Source: Telluria mixta (GTDB lineage: Bacteria > Pseudomonadota > Gammaproteobacteria > Burkholderiales > Burkholderiaceae_D). Taken from it: 64,000 nt of DNA. Location of the stretch: the NCBI RefSeq assembly GCF_029223865.1, contig NZ_CP119520.1, positions 1,798,001-1,862,000 on the forward strand, read 5' to 3'. This document shows, one piece after another, positions 52,888-62,360 of the stretch; the first letter of the stretch is position 1, and each line of letters starts with the position of its first letter. The notes below the pieces were generated by a model, which was not told where the DNA came from, did not search any database, and worked only from the letters and a program-made list of their open reading frames with translations. Position numbers and translations under genes: made by a program.

Positions 52888-53688
52888 TCATTTTTTGCGC
52901 ATTAGATCCCGCACAAAGTTCGCCGGGATCGCATACGTGATGCCGCTCGGCGCCGTGATCGCGGTCTCCTTCAATCCCTTCACGAACACGGCATTGATGA
53001 CACCCACCACCTTGCCAGTGGCGGGATCGTAGACCGGGCTGCCGCTGTTGCCGGGATACGCGGTCCCGTCCAGCTGGAAGATATTGAAGGGCGCGCGCTG
53101 CAGGGCCGCGATCTGGCGCGGGTCGAGGTTGCGTGCGCCGATCGACGGCCGGACGATGGGCGTGATGGCCGCCAGCGTGGCACGGTGCGTGGCTGCATGC
53201 AGGCCGAGTGCCATGGCCAGCGGGAAGCCCGTCAATGCCAGCTCCTGCCCTTCCTGGACCGTGTCCGAATCGCCCAGCTCGAGCGCGGGCAAAGGCGTGC
53301 CGGACAGGCGCAGGTGGGCCAGGTCGTGTTCGTTGTCGCGTGACACCAGTTCGGCCGGGCGGAAGCGTACGCCTTCGCCGTCCGGCAGCACGATGCCGAG
53401 CTGCTCCATTTTGCCGTCGGTCGGCGCGGCCGGGACGACGTGGGCATTCGTGATGACGTCCAGGCCGTCGCCGACGATGAAACCGGTGCCGGTGAAGACG
53501 GTCGACGGACTGCGCGTCCGCTCGAATGTCCCGATGCCGACGACCGAACGTTTGATGACTGGCACGATGGGCCGCAGATCGGTCGCCATGGACTGGCCCG
53601 GCAGCGCGCCGGCCGCCAGGGTGACGACCGCCAGCAGGGCCGCCAGGTGCCGGTGCGGGGACTGGAACGTATTTCGAAACGGCATCAA
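52888..53688 (-). CDS. Trypsin-like serine protease without PDZ domain
   Basis: 266 residues. Signal peptide to about residue 35. Trypsin-like domain with triad His83 (TNAHVV), Asp122 (HDLAHL) and Ser215 (GNSGSP). No PDZ domain, unlike the Do-type enzyme at 6916. Secreted or periplasmic. Located in the exopolysaccharide/exosortase region; whether it processes PEP-CTERM proteins or others is unknown. The start could also be the second Met, one codon later. Confidence 0.85.
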   Translation of the reverse strand: MMPFRNTFQSPHRHLAALLAVVTLAAGALPGQSMATDLRPIVPVIKRSVVGIGTFERTRSPSTVFTGTGFIVGDGLDVITNAHVVPAAPTDGKMEQLGIVLPDGEGVRFRPAELVSRDNEHDLAHLRLSGTPLPALELGDSDTVQEGQELALTGFPLAMALGLHAATHRATLAAITPIVRPSIGARNLDPRQIAALQRAPFNIFQLDGTAYPGNSGSPVYDPATGKVVGVINAVFVKGLKETAITAPSGITYAIPANFVRDLMRKK

Positions 53689-54055
53689 CCGTGCACCCCC
53701 TTTTGCAATTTAGACATTACAATAAAGCGTTAGAATTTGAAAAATTGCTCAAACGTAAGTCTACGCGATGCGATCGCTCAACGTCCGCTGTCGGCGTTGA
53801 AGGCATACAACGGTTTAACGATTTTTTATTAAATTCATGCTAATAATTCACGGGTATTAAGCAGAAAACCCCACGGTTCTCAGCTTGCTTGGTGGCATCT
53901 GTGTTGCAGATGAGGCACTCCCGAATGAGCTCACCATATTTTTCTCGCGCGTAATTGCAATTGCTCGGGGTACAAGCGATCATGCGAGGTATTTAATTAT
54001 TTTTTGGGCCCCTCTTCCCTCTGGGTAATGGGTCGTTCATGGCGAGACTGACGAG
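53689..54055. promoter_or_regulatory. Regulatory region upstream of the XrtA exopolysaccharide operon
   Basis: 367 bases without a gene. A sigma-54-type promoter TGGCATC-TGTG-TTGCA lies at 53893-53908 (plus strand) with exact spacing, giving a leader of about 135 bases before ATG 54056. No PrsR-like element or IHF consensus is evident upstream of it. The segment near 53800-53850 is very AT-rich. The serine protease promoter on the minus strand should lie near 53700-53760, but is not clear. Confidence 0.55.
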
Positions 54056-55600
54056 ATGGCAGAGATCACAGCCGTACTATTAAACTTCCTCAAGGCGATT
54101 GGCAAATACCGTTGGCATGCCATCGTCATTACCTGGGTTGTCGCACTGATAGGCTGGGCGGTCGTATTGCGCCTTCCCAATCAGTACGAAGCGTCGGCGC
54201 GCGTCTATGTCGACACCCAAAGCATCCTGAAGCCACTGCTTTCGAGCATGACGACGGTACCGAACCTGGAACAGCAGGTCATGTTCATGCGCCGCACGCT
54301 GATCAGCCGCCCGAACGTCGAGCGCCTGATGCGCATGGTCGATCTCGACGTCAAGGCCAAGGACACCAAGCAGCACGACAAGATCGTCGATGACCTGATG
54401 GCGCAGATCAAGGTGACCGGCACGGAGCGCGACGACATCTATACGATCACCTACGTCTCCGACAATCCGAAACTGGGCAAGGACGTCGTGTCGTCGCTGC
54501 TCACGATCTTCGTCGAGGGCAGCTTCAGCGGCAAGAAGCAGGATTCCGAAAAGGCGGTCCAGTTCATCGACGACCAGATCAAGACCTACGAGGAAAGACT
54601 GGCCGCGGCCGAGAACTCGCTGAAGGAATTCAAGCTCAAGAACCTGGGCATGCTGCCGCGTGAAGGCGGCGGTGGCGGGGACTTCGGCAGCCAGCTCACG
54701 GCGGCGACCGACCAGCTGAGCCAGGCCAAGCTGGAACTGGCCGAGGCGGAGCAGGCACGCAACGCGATCCGCCGCCAGATCGACGGCGAACCGGCCAAGC
54801 CGGGCACGGTGACGGTCGACCCGGCCCTCGTGGATCCGGAACTGGAAGCCCGTATCGGACAGGCCCAGAAAAACCTCGACAACCTGCGCCTGCAGTTCAC
54901 GGAACAGCATCCGGACGTGATCGCCAACCGCCGCCTGCTCGAGCAGCTGATGGCGCAGAAGGCCGACCTGGCCAAGAACAAGAAGCGCAGCCTCGACCCG
55001 GGCGCCAGCTACAGCCCGATGCTGCAGCAGCTGAACGTGTCGCTGTCGCAGGCCGAGGCCCGCGTGGCGTCGATGCGTGCCCGCGTTGCGGAATTCGAGA
55101 ACCGCGTAGCGCGCCTGCGTAACCAGAGCACGACGGCGCCGGAAATCGAAGCCCAGTTCGCCCAGCTGAACCGCGATTACAGCGTCAACCGCGAGAACTA
55201 CCAGAAGCTGGTCGAACGCCGCGAATCGGCGCGCCTGTCGGGCGACCTGTCGTCCGCCACGGACATGCTGCAGTTCCGCGTGATCGATCCGCCGACCGTG
55301 CCGAACCATCCGACCGGCCCGAACCGCGTGCGCCTGTTCTCGCTGGTGTTCGGCGGCGCCCTCGTCGCCGGCCTGGCTGTCGCGTTCCTGATGAGCCAAC
55401 TGCGTCCGACGTTCCTGAGCCAGAGCACGCTGCGCGACGTGACCGGCCTGCCGGTGCTCGGCTCGATCGGCATGAACTGGACGCCGGAACAGACCGTCAA
55501 GCGCCGTCGCCGCCTGGTCGCGCTCGCGGGCTCCGTGCTGCTGCTGTTCGGTGCCTATGGCATCGGGATGGCCGCGATCCTGGTCCGCCCCACGCTTTAA
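54056..55600 (+). CDS. XrtA-system polysaccharide chain-length determinant protein
   Basis: 514 residues. Wzz/GumC family: N-terminal transmembrane helix (about 20-40), the Wzz domain, a long coiled coil (about 175-385) with repeated KLELAEAEQARNAI and AQKNLDNLRLQF segments, and two C-terminal transmembrane helices (about 425-445 and 487-507). Matches the XrtA-system chain-length type (TIGR03007). It sets polymer length together with the cytoplasmic tyrosine kinase that follows 16 bases downstream. Confidence 0.9.
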   Translation: MAEITAVLLNFLKAIGKYRWHAIVITWVVALIGWAVVLRLPNQYEASARVYVDTQSILKPLLSSMTTVPNLEQQVMFMRRTLISRPNVERLMRMVDLDVKAKDTKQHDKIVDDLMAQIKVTGTERDDIYTITYVSDNPKLGKDVVSSLLTIFVEGSFSGKKQDSEKAVQFIDDQIKTYEERLAAAENSLKEFKLKNLGMLPREGGGGGDFGSQLTAATDQLSQAKLELAEAEQARNAIRRQIDGEPAKPGTVTVDPALVDPELEARIGQAQKNLDNLRLQFTEQHPDVIANRRLLEQLMAQKADLAKNKKRSLDPGASYSPMLQQLNVSLSQAEARVASMRARVAEFENRVARLRNQSTTAPEIEAQFAQLNRDYSVNRENYQKLVERRESARLSGDLSSATDMLQFRVIDPPTVPNHPTGPNRVRLFSLVFGGALVAGLAVAFLMSQLRPTFLSQSTLRDVTGLPVLGSIGMNWTPEQTVKRRRRLVALAGSVLLLFGAYGIGMAAILVRPTL

Positions 55601-55616
55601 GATTAAGGAGTACACC

Positions 55617-56552
55617 GTGAGCATCATCGAAAAAGCGGCCAGCCGGATCGACCAGCAACGCCATGCACCCGCCGCCGCGCGGACGCCGGAAACGGCCGCC
55701 GTCGACGCCATCGAGGCGGCCGCCGCCGCGCCAGTCGCGCCCGTCGTGCTGGCGCCCGAACCCGCCGCGGCCCAGGCATCCGCAACCGCCGCCGCCGCCG
55801 AAGCACGTCCGGCGCAAAAATTCTCGACCCGCCGCGTCGAACTGGACCTGAACCGCATGCGCGACATGGGCATGGTCACCGCCGCCGGCGGCCGCACGCG
55901 CCTGCTGGAAGACTTCCGCGTCATCAAGCGTCCGTTGCTGCAGCGTGCCTTCGCGGAACGCGCGGAAGGCGAAAAGCCGGGCAACCTGATCATGGTGACG
56001 AGCTCCCTGCCGGGAGAAGGCAAGACCTATTGTGCGATCAACCTGGCGATGAGCATCGCGATGGAACTCGACCATACGGTACTGCTCGTCGACGCCGACG
56101 TCGCGCGCCCATCGGTGCTGCGCTCGCTCGGCCTGCCGGCGCACCGCGGCCTGATGGACATCCTGCTGGACGACAAGATCGACATGTCCGACGTCATGCT
56201 GCGTACCAACGTCGACACGCTGTCGATCCTGCCGGCCGGCACCAGCACGCCGCGCGCGACCGAGCTGCTGGCCAGCTCGGCCATGAGCACGCTGGTGGAC
56301 GAGATCGCCCACCGCTATCCGGACCGCATCGTGATCTTCGACTCGCCGCCGCTGCTGCTGACGAGCGAATCGCGCGTGCTGGCCTCGCACATGGGCCAGA
56401 TCGTCATGGTGGTCGAAGCGCAGACGACGACCCAGCACGCGGTCAAGGAAGCGCTGCACCAGCTGGAAGGCTACCAGAACGTCAATCTCATCTATAACAA
56501 GACCAGGGAGTTCCCCGGCATCGAAGAAACGTATGACTATCACTACGGCTGA
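55617..56552 (+). CDS. XrtA-system tyrosine-protein kinase (BY-kinase)
   Basis: 311 residues from a GTG start with AAGGAG six bases upstream. The N-terminal part (1-65) is Ala/Pro-rich. The kinase domain has Walker A LPGEGKT (131-137), Walker A' LLVDADVARPS and Walker B IVIFDSPPLLL. The C-terminal cluster of three Tyr (306, 308, 310) is where BY-kinases autophosphorylate; it is unusually short. It matches the kinase encoded separately from its chain-length partner, as in XrtA loci. Confidence 0.9.
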   Translation: MSIIEKAASRIDQQRHAPAAARTPETAAVDAIEAAAAAPVAPVVLAPEPAAAQASATAAAAEARPAQKFSTRRVELDLNRMRDMGMVTAAGGRTRLLEDFRVIKRPLLQRAFAERAEGEKPGNLIMVTSSLPGEGKTYCAINLAMSIAMELDHTVLLVDADVARPSVLRSLGLPAHRGLMDILLDDKIDMSDVMLRTNVDTLSILPAGTSTPRATELLASSAMSTLVDEIAHRYPDRIVIFDSPPLLLTSESRVLASHMGQIVMVVEAQTTTQHAVKEALHQLEGYQNVNLIYNKTREFPGIEETYDYHYG

Positions 56553-58098
56553 TTTGTCCGTCCGCCGCGTGCTCCGCCTCACGCCGCTCGCACTGGCGGC
56601 ATTGTTGCTGTCGAACGAAGCGCAGGCGGACTGGCGGATCACACCCGCCATCCAGTTACGCGAAACGTATTCCGACAACCCCAGCAACCAGCCCGATGAC
56701 CAGGCACGCGGCAGCTTCATCAGCGAAGCGGCGCCCAGCATCGGCGTCACTGGCACCAGCTCGCGCCTGAAGTTCCGTGCGAGCGCGGAATGGCGCAAAT
56801 TCGTCTACAGCAACGACAACGTCGCCAACACGCGCAACAGCGACCGCCGCTACCAGGCGGCGGCGCAGGCCGTGGGCGTGAAGGATTGGCTGTACCTGGA
56901 CGCCAGCGCCGGTGGTTCGCGCCAGGCGGTGTCGGCGTTCGGCCCGCTGCCGAACAACGCCTATACGGCCAACAACGGCGCCGACATCCGCACCTGGAGC
57001 GTCAGCCCGTACCTGCGCCACCAGTTCGGCTCGACGGCCTCGGCGACGGCCCGCTATACGCGCGATTCGGTCGAAGGCGGCAGGGGCAACGGTTTCGGCA
57101 ACAGCCTGTCCAGCATGAGTACGGTCGATGTGGTCAGCGGCCCCGCGTTCCCCGATCTTGGGTGGAACCTGAATTATTCGCACCAAGACATGAACGCCCA
57201 GAACACGGGCAAGACGACGACCGAGAACAGCCTGGCGGGCCTGCAGTACCGAGCCACGTCGCACCTGAGCCTGACCTCCAGCGTCGGCTACGACAGCTAC
57301 GAATACAAGGCGACCGCGCTGGCGCAAAGCACGCGCGGCCGCAGCTGGTCGGGCGGCTTCATCTGGCAGCCGTCGACCCGCACCCGCGTCGTCGCCTCAG
57401 TCGGCCACCGCTACTTCGGTAAGACGGGTTCGTTCGACGCCAGCTACCGCACGCCGCACAGCGTGTGGACGCTGAACTATTCCGACATCATCACGACGTC
57501 GCGCCAGCAATTCCTGCTGCCGGCCGCGGTCGATACGGCCACCATGCTGGACCAGATGCTCGTCACCAGATATCCCGATCCGGTGCAGCGCCAGCAGATC
57601 GTGCAGGCGTATATCGCGCAGGCGGGCCTGCCGCCCACGCTGCCCAGCGCAGTCCCCTACCTGAGCAACCGCTACCTGCGAAACAAGCGCCTGCAGGGCA
57701 GCGCCACGCTCCGCGGCGCGCGCAGCACGCTGCTGTTTACCGTGTTCAAGGATCGCATGAACGCCCTGTCGCTGCCGCAGGAAGACAGCGTCCTGCTGCC
57801 CTCGCAGCTGAGCTCCCTGAACAACGACACGAGCCAGCTCGGCGCCAGCGCGAACTTCGATTACCGGCTGTCCTCGCGGTCAGCGGCGCACGCCACCGTG
57901 TACGGCGTGAACATCAAGTCGCTGCAGACCGGCCTGACGAACGACATTCGCCAACTGAGCATGGGACTGAGCAGCCGTTTCGACACCAAGACCATCGGAT
58001 CGCTCGACCTGCGCCACTCGACAGGCCGCGCCGGCGTATTCGACAACCGCGACTACCACGAGAATGCCATCGTGGCGACGCTTTCCGTCCAGTATTGA
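56533..58098 (+). CDS. XrtA-associated outer-membrane beta-barrel protein
   Basis: 521 residues (TIGR03016-type). Signal peptide ending after EAQA (residue about 34). The rest alternates beta strands with aromatic girdles and YTR/YSH-type strand ends, ending in a C-terminal aromatic strand (ATLSVQY) typical of outer-membrane barrels. Its start overlaps the kinase end by 20 bases, unusual but in keeping with the dense operon. It probably forms the outer-membrane part of exopolysaccharide export or attachment. Confidence 0.85.
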   Translation: MTITTADLSVRRVLRLTPLALAALLLSNEAQADWRITPAIQLRETYSDNPSNQPDDQARGSFISEAAPSIGVTGTSSRLKFRASAEWRKFVYSNDNVANTRNSDRRYQAAAQAVGVKDWLYLDASAGGSRQAVSAFGPLPNNAYTANNGADIRTWSVSPYLRHQFGSTASATARYTRDSVEGGRGNGFGNSLSSMSTVDVVSGPAFPDLGWNLNYSHQDMNAQNTGKTTTENSLAGLQYRATSHLSLTSSVGYDSYEYKATALAQSTRGRSWSGGFIWQPSTRTRVVASVGHRYFGKTGSFDASYRTPHSVWTLNYSDIITTSRQQFLLPAAVDTATMLDQMLVTRYPDPVQRQQIVQAYIAQAGLPPTLPSAVPYLSNRYLRNKRLQGSATLRGARSTLLFTVFKDRMNALSLPQEDSVLLPSQLSSLNNDTSQLGASANFDYRLSSRSAAHATVYGVNIKSLQTGLTNDIRQLSMGLSSRFDTKTIGSLDLRHSTGRAGVFDNRDYHENAIVATLSVQY

Positions 58099-58115
58099 GC
58101 CCGCGGAGGCATACG

Positions 58116-59186
58116 ATGTACGAGTCTTTTTACGGATTATCCGCCAAACCTTTCCAGCTGCGCCCGGACCCGCATTTCTTCTTCGGCAGCAAAGGCCACA
58201 AGCGCGCCATGGCCTACCTCGAGTACGGCCTGTCGCAGGGCGAGGGCTTCATCGTCATCACCGGTGAAGTCGGCGCGGGCAAGACCACGCTCGTGCGCAA
58301 CCTGTTCAACCGGCTGCCGTCCGACCAGATCGTGGCCGCGCATATCGTCAACACGCACCTCGACCCGGACGACACGCTGCGCATGGTCGTGTCGGCCTTC
58401 GGCCTGCCGTACGAGGGCGCCAGCAAGACGGACCTGCTCACGCGCCTGGAAAAATTCCTGTGCGACGTCGACCACCAGGGCAAGCGCGCCCTGCTCGTGA
58501 TCGACGAAGCCCAGAACCTGTCCGCGCGCACGGTCGAAGAGCTGCGCATGCTCTCGAACTTCCAGACCGACGACAAGTCGCTGCTGCAGACCTTCCTGCT
58601 CGGCCAGCCGGAATTCCGCGCCACCCTGCACAGCCCCGGCATGCAGCAGCTGCGCCAGCGCGTGATCGCCAGCTACCACCTGGGCCCGATGGATGCGCAG
58701 GAAACCCATGCCTACGTCGAGCACCGCCTCACGACCGTCGGCTGGAAGGGCGACCCGGCGTTCGACGACGGCGCGCACGCCGCGATCTACGCCTACAGCG
58801 GCGGCATCCCGCGCAAGGTCAACACACTGATGGACCGCGTGCTCCTGATGGGCTTCCTGGAAGAGATGCATGCGTTCGGCGAGCAGGACATCAACACTGT
58901 CGTGAAAGACATCAGCGAAGAATTCCAGGCGCCCGATCCCGTCGGCACGCCGGCGCCGGACACGCTGCCGGGCCATCTGCCCGAAGACGATGGCGACGCG
59001 GACTACAAGACCGGCCTGCGCACCATCGACCAGCGCATCGGCGAACGCCGCGCCAGCAGCGTCGAGGTGCTCGATGAGCGCATGATGCGCCTGGAGAAAT
59101 CGATCGTTTCCGTGCTGTCGATCCTGAAGAAGATCGTCGCCACGCCCCAAGGGGCGGTAACCCACCCTATGGATAATCAAGAATGA
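58116..59186 (+). CDS. XrtA-associated ATPase (ExeA-like)
   Basis: 356 residues (TIGR03015-type). AAA ATPase of the ExeA/GspA-like kind: start MYESFYGLSAKPFQLRPDP, Walker A GEVGAGKTT (50-58), Walker B ALLVIDEAQN, then FLLGQPEFRATLHSPGMQQL. C-terminal region Asp/Glu-rich, then a helical tail. Cytoplasmic. ATG 58116 has GGAGG six bases upstream; the preceding in-frame extension overlaps the barrel gene. It ends overlapping the deacetylase start by four bases. Confidence 0.9.
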   Translation: MYESFYGLSAKPFQLRPDPHFFFGSKGHKRAMAYLEYGLSQGEGFIVITGEVGAGKTTLVRNLFNRLPSDQIVAAHIVNTHLDPDDTLRMVVSAFGLPYEGASKTDLLTRLEKFLCDVDHQGKRALLVIDEAQNLSARTVEELRMLSNFQTDDKSLLQTFLLGQPEFRATLHSPGMQQLRQRVIASYHLGPMDAQETHAYVEHRLTTVGWKGDPAFDDGAHAAIYAYSGGIPRKVNTLMDRVLLMGFLEEMHAFGEQDINTVVKDISEEFQAPDPVGTPAPDTLPGHLPEDDGDADYKTGLRTIDQRIGERRASSVEVLDERMMRLEKSIVSVLSILKKIVATPQGAVTHPMDNQE

Positions 59187-60061
59187 ACATGGTCGAACTC
59201 GCCCCGCGGCCCACGCCGGGACAACGCATCCGCAATGCGATGACCTGCGACGTCGAGGATTACTTCCAGGTCTCCGCCTTCGCGCCCTACATCGACCGCG
59301 CCAGCTGGCCGACCCGCGAATGCCGCGTCGAAGCCAACATGGACCGCATCCTCGCGCTGTTCGAACGCCACGGCGTGCGCGCCACCTTCTTCACCCTGGG
59401 CTGGATCGCCGAGCGCTATCCGCAGGTCGTGAAACGCATCGTCGCCGCCGGCCACGAACTGGCCAGCCACGGCTACGGCCACCTGCGCGCGTCGGACCAG
59501 ACCCGCGCGGAATTCGCCAACGACATCCGCTCCGCCAAGGCGCTGCTGGAAGACATCGGCGGCCAGGCCGTGCTGGGCTACCGCGCGCCCAGCTTCTCGA
59601 TCGGCCGCGACAACCTGTGGGCGCTCGACGAACTGCTCGACGCCGGCTACCGCTACAGCTCCAGCATCTACCCCGTCGTGCACGACCACTACGGCATGCC
59701 GGAAGCGCCGCGCTTCGCCTTCTACCCGAACGGCACCGACGGCCTGCTGGAAATCCCGATCACGACCGTGCAGATGATGGGCCGTAACCTGCCGGCCGGC
59801 GGCGGCGGCTACTTCCGCCTGCTGCCGTACGCGCTGTCGCGCTGGATGATGGCCAAGGTCAACCGCGAGGATGGCCAGCCCGCCCTGTTCTACTTCCACC
59901 CATGGGAAGTGGATCCCGGCCAGCCGCGCCCCGAAGGCCTCGGCGCCAAGGCCCGCTTCCGCCACTACATCAACATCGACCGGATGGAACGCCGCATCGA
60001 ATCCCTCGCGCGCGACTTCGCGTGGGATCGCATGGACAACATCTTCCTGAACCGCCCATGA
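59183..60061 (+). CDS. XrtA-system polysaccharide deacetylase
   Basis: 292 residues (TIGR03006-type). NodB-homology domain: NAMTCDVEDYFQVSAF (metal Asp), RATFFTLGWIAERYP, HELASHGYGHLRAS (metal His-x3-His), GYRAPSFSI and a FYFHPWEVDPGQPRP motif near the end. No signal peptide, so it is thought to act on a cytoplasmic lipid-linked precursor. ATG 59183 overlaps the ATPase stop. Confidence 0.92.
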   Translation: MNMVELAPRPTPGQRIRNAMTCDVEDYFQVSAFAPYIDRASWPTRECRVEANMDRILALFERHGVRATFFTLGWIAERYPQVVKRIVAAGHELASHGYGHLRASDQTRAEFANDIRSAKALLEDIGGQAVLGYRAPSFSIGRDNLWALDELLDAGYRYSSSIYPVVHDHYGMPEAPRFAFYPNGTDGLLEIPITTVQMMGRNLPAGGGGYFRLLPYALSRWMMAKVNREDGQPALFYFHPWEVDPGQPRPEGLGAKARFRHYINIDRMERRIESLARDFAWDRMDNIFLNRP

Positions 60062-61154
60062 ACTCGATCATCGAAGCCGCACAGGCCAAACGGGCCGCGC
60101 CCGTCATGGCCACTTCTCCCATGACGCTGCACCTGCTGCAACCGCACGACTACCCCGCTGGGACGCATTCGTGCGCGCCTGCCCGGACGCCACCTTCTTC
60201 CACCTGTCCGGCTGGCAGAAGGTGATCGAAGGCTCGTTCGGCATCAAGACCTGGTTTTATTACGTGCAGCAGGACGGCGAGATCCTCGGCGTCCTGCCCC
60301 TCGCCGAAATCAAGAGCCGCCTGTTCGGCCATTCGCTGGGCGCGATGCCGTTCTGCGTGTACGGCGGTCCCGCCGCGACGAGCGATGCCGCGCGCGGGAT
60401 GCTCGACGAGGCCGCGCACGAACTCGCACAGAAGCTCGGCGTCGGCCACCTGGAATACCGCGGCATGCAGCGCTTCCACCTGGACGACGCCAGCTGGCAC
60501 ACGAAGGAACTGTACGTCACCTTCCGCAAGGAGATCACGGGAGACGACGAAGCGAACCTGAACGCCATCCCGCGCAAGCAGCGCGCGATGGTCCGCAAGG
60601 GCATCAAGCTGGGCCTGCGCGGCGAGGTCGACAACAACGTCGACCGCATGTTCGAGGCCTATGCCCGCAGCGTGCACCGCCTGGGCACGCCGGTGTTCCC
60701 GAAAAAATACTTCGCCATGCTGCAGGACGTCTTCGGCGACGAGTGCGAAGTGCGCACCATCGTCACGGACGACAACCGCCTCGTGGCCGCCGTGCTGTCG
60801 TTCTACTGGCGCGACGAAGTCGTGCCCTACTATGGCGGCGGCATGGACCTCGCGCGCGAAGTGGCCGGCAACGACTTCATGTACTGGAACCTGATGCAGG
60901 CCGCCGCCGCGCGTGGTTGCCGGCTGTTCGACTTCGGCCGCAGCAAGCTGGGTACCGGCGCCTACGATTTTAAAAAGAACTGGGGCTTCACGGCGCAGCA
61001 CCTGCCGTACGAGTACAAGCTGTACGGCGCGACCGCGCTGCCGGACAATAACCCGCTGAACCCGAAATACCAGCTGTTCATCAAGATGTGGAAGAAGCTG
61101 CCGCTCCCGGTGGCGAACTTCATGGGCCCCTACATCGTCCGTAACCTGGGATAA
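60058..61154 (+). pseudogene. XrtA-associated FemAB-like protein, with one-base frameshift
   Basis: FemAB/GNAT-like protein (TIGR03019-type) of the exosortase locus. The N-terminal part (MNSIIEAAQAKRAAP..., or from ATG 60121, MTLHLLQPHDYP) runs out of frame at a CCCC run (60153-60156). The rest is in another frame as ACPDATFFHLSGWQKVIEGS to the stop at 61154. Adding one C restores RWDAFV at the join, as in relatives, giving about 344 to 365 residues. Possible frameshift mutation or homopolymer error. The rest is intact, with a YGGGMDLAREVAGNDFMYWN region. A translation starting at 60171 would lack about 35 residues. Confidence 0.82.
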
Positions 61155-61157
61155 GCG

Positions 61158-62360
61158 ATGGAAGACCTGCTGCTGCTGATCCACCGGATCCCGTACCCGC
61201 CCAACAAAGGCGACAAGATCCGCTCGTACCACCTGCTCAAGCACCTGGCCCGGCACTACCGCGTGCACCTGGCCACGTTCGTGGACGACCCTGACGACTG
61301 GCAGTACGTGCCGCACGTCGAGGCGCTGTGCGCCAGCAGCCATTTCGCCGGCATGAAGCCCCTGCTGGCGCGCGTGCGCAGCCTGCAGGCGCTGGTGAAG
61401 AACCGCTCGCTCTCGCTCGAGTACTACCGCGACCCGTCGCTCGCGCGCTGGGTCGACGACACCGTCGCGAAACACAAGATCGAGCGCGTGCTCGTGTTCT
61501 CGTCGGCGATGGCGCAGTACGCCGACCCGTACCGCTCGGCGCGCCGCGTCGTCGACTTCTGCGACGTCGACTCGGACAAGTGGAGACAGTACGCCGAACA
61601 GAAATCGTGGCCGATGAGCTGGCTGTACCGCTACGAGGCGCGCCAGCTGCTCGCGTACGAACGCCGCGTGGCACGCGACTACGATGCGTCGCTGTTCGTC
61701 TCCGCGCCCGAAGCGGACCTGTTCCGCCAGCTGGCGCCGGAAAGCACGGCCAAGATCGGCCACTTCAGCAACGGCGTCGACACCGACTACTTTTCGCCCG
61801 ACCAGCCGCATGCGAATCCGTACACGCCGGGTGAACGCGCCCTCGTGTTCACGGGCGCGATGGATTACTGGCCGAACGTGGATGCCGTGCAGTGGTTCGC
61901 GGCCGACGTCTTCCCGCAACTGCGCGAGCGCTTCGGCGACGTGAAGTTCTACATCGTCGGCTCGCGCCCGGCGCCGGCCGTGCAGGAACTGGCGAAGCTG
62001 CCCGGCGTCGTCGTGACGGGCACCGTGCCGGACGTGCGGCCGTACATCGCGCATGCCGCCGTGTCGGTGGCACCGCTGCGCATCGCGCGCGGCATCCAGA
62101 ACAAGGTGCTGGAAGCGATGGCGATGGCGACGCCGGTCGTCGTGTCGCCGCAGGCGCTGGAAGGCATCGACGCCGTACCGGGCAGCGAACTGGTACTGGC
62201 CGAGGATGCCGGCGCCTTCGTCGACGCCGTGAGCACGCTGCTGACCGGCCAGGACAGCGCGGCCGCCGCGATCGGCGCCGCCGCCCGCGCCAAGGTCCAG
62301 CGCAGCTACAGCTGGTCCAGCAACCTGGCCTGCATTGGGGAGAGTCTCGAATGTTCCTGA
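61158..62360 (+). CDS. PEP-CTERM/exosortase system sugar transferase
   Basis: 400 residues (TIGR03087-type). GT-B glycosyltransferase: N-terminal LLLIHRIPYPPNKGDKIRSY motif, then GHFSNGVDTDYFSPD, FTGAMDYWPNVDAVQWFA, and C-terminal IQNKVLEAMAMATPVVVSPQ with the E-x7-E nucleotide-sugar signature of GT4. Transfers a sugar during exopolysaccharide assembly. It follows the FemAB-like gene by three bases and overlaps xrtA by 10. Confidence 0.92.
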   Translation: MEDLLLLIHRIPYPPNKGDKIRSYHLLKHLARHYRVHLATFVDDPDDWQYVPHVEALCASSHFAGMKPLLARVRSLQALVKNRSLSLEYYRDPSLARWVDDTVAKHKIERVLVFSSAMAQYADPYRSARRVVDFCDVDSDKWRQYAEQKSWPMSWLYRYEARQLLAYERRVARDYDASLFVSAPEADLFRQLAPESTAKIGHFSNGVDTDYFSPDQPHANPYTPGERALVFTGAMDYWPNVDAVQWFAADVFPQLRERFGDVKFYIVGSRPAPAVQELAKLPGVVVTGTVPDVRPYIAHAAVSVAPLRIARGIQNKVLEAMAMATPVVVSPQALEGIDAVPGSELVLAEDAGAFVDAVSTLLTGQDSAAAAIGAAARAKVQRSYSWSSNLACIGESLECS

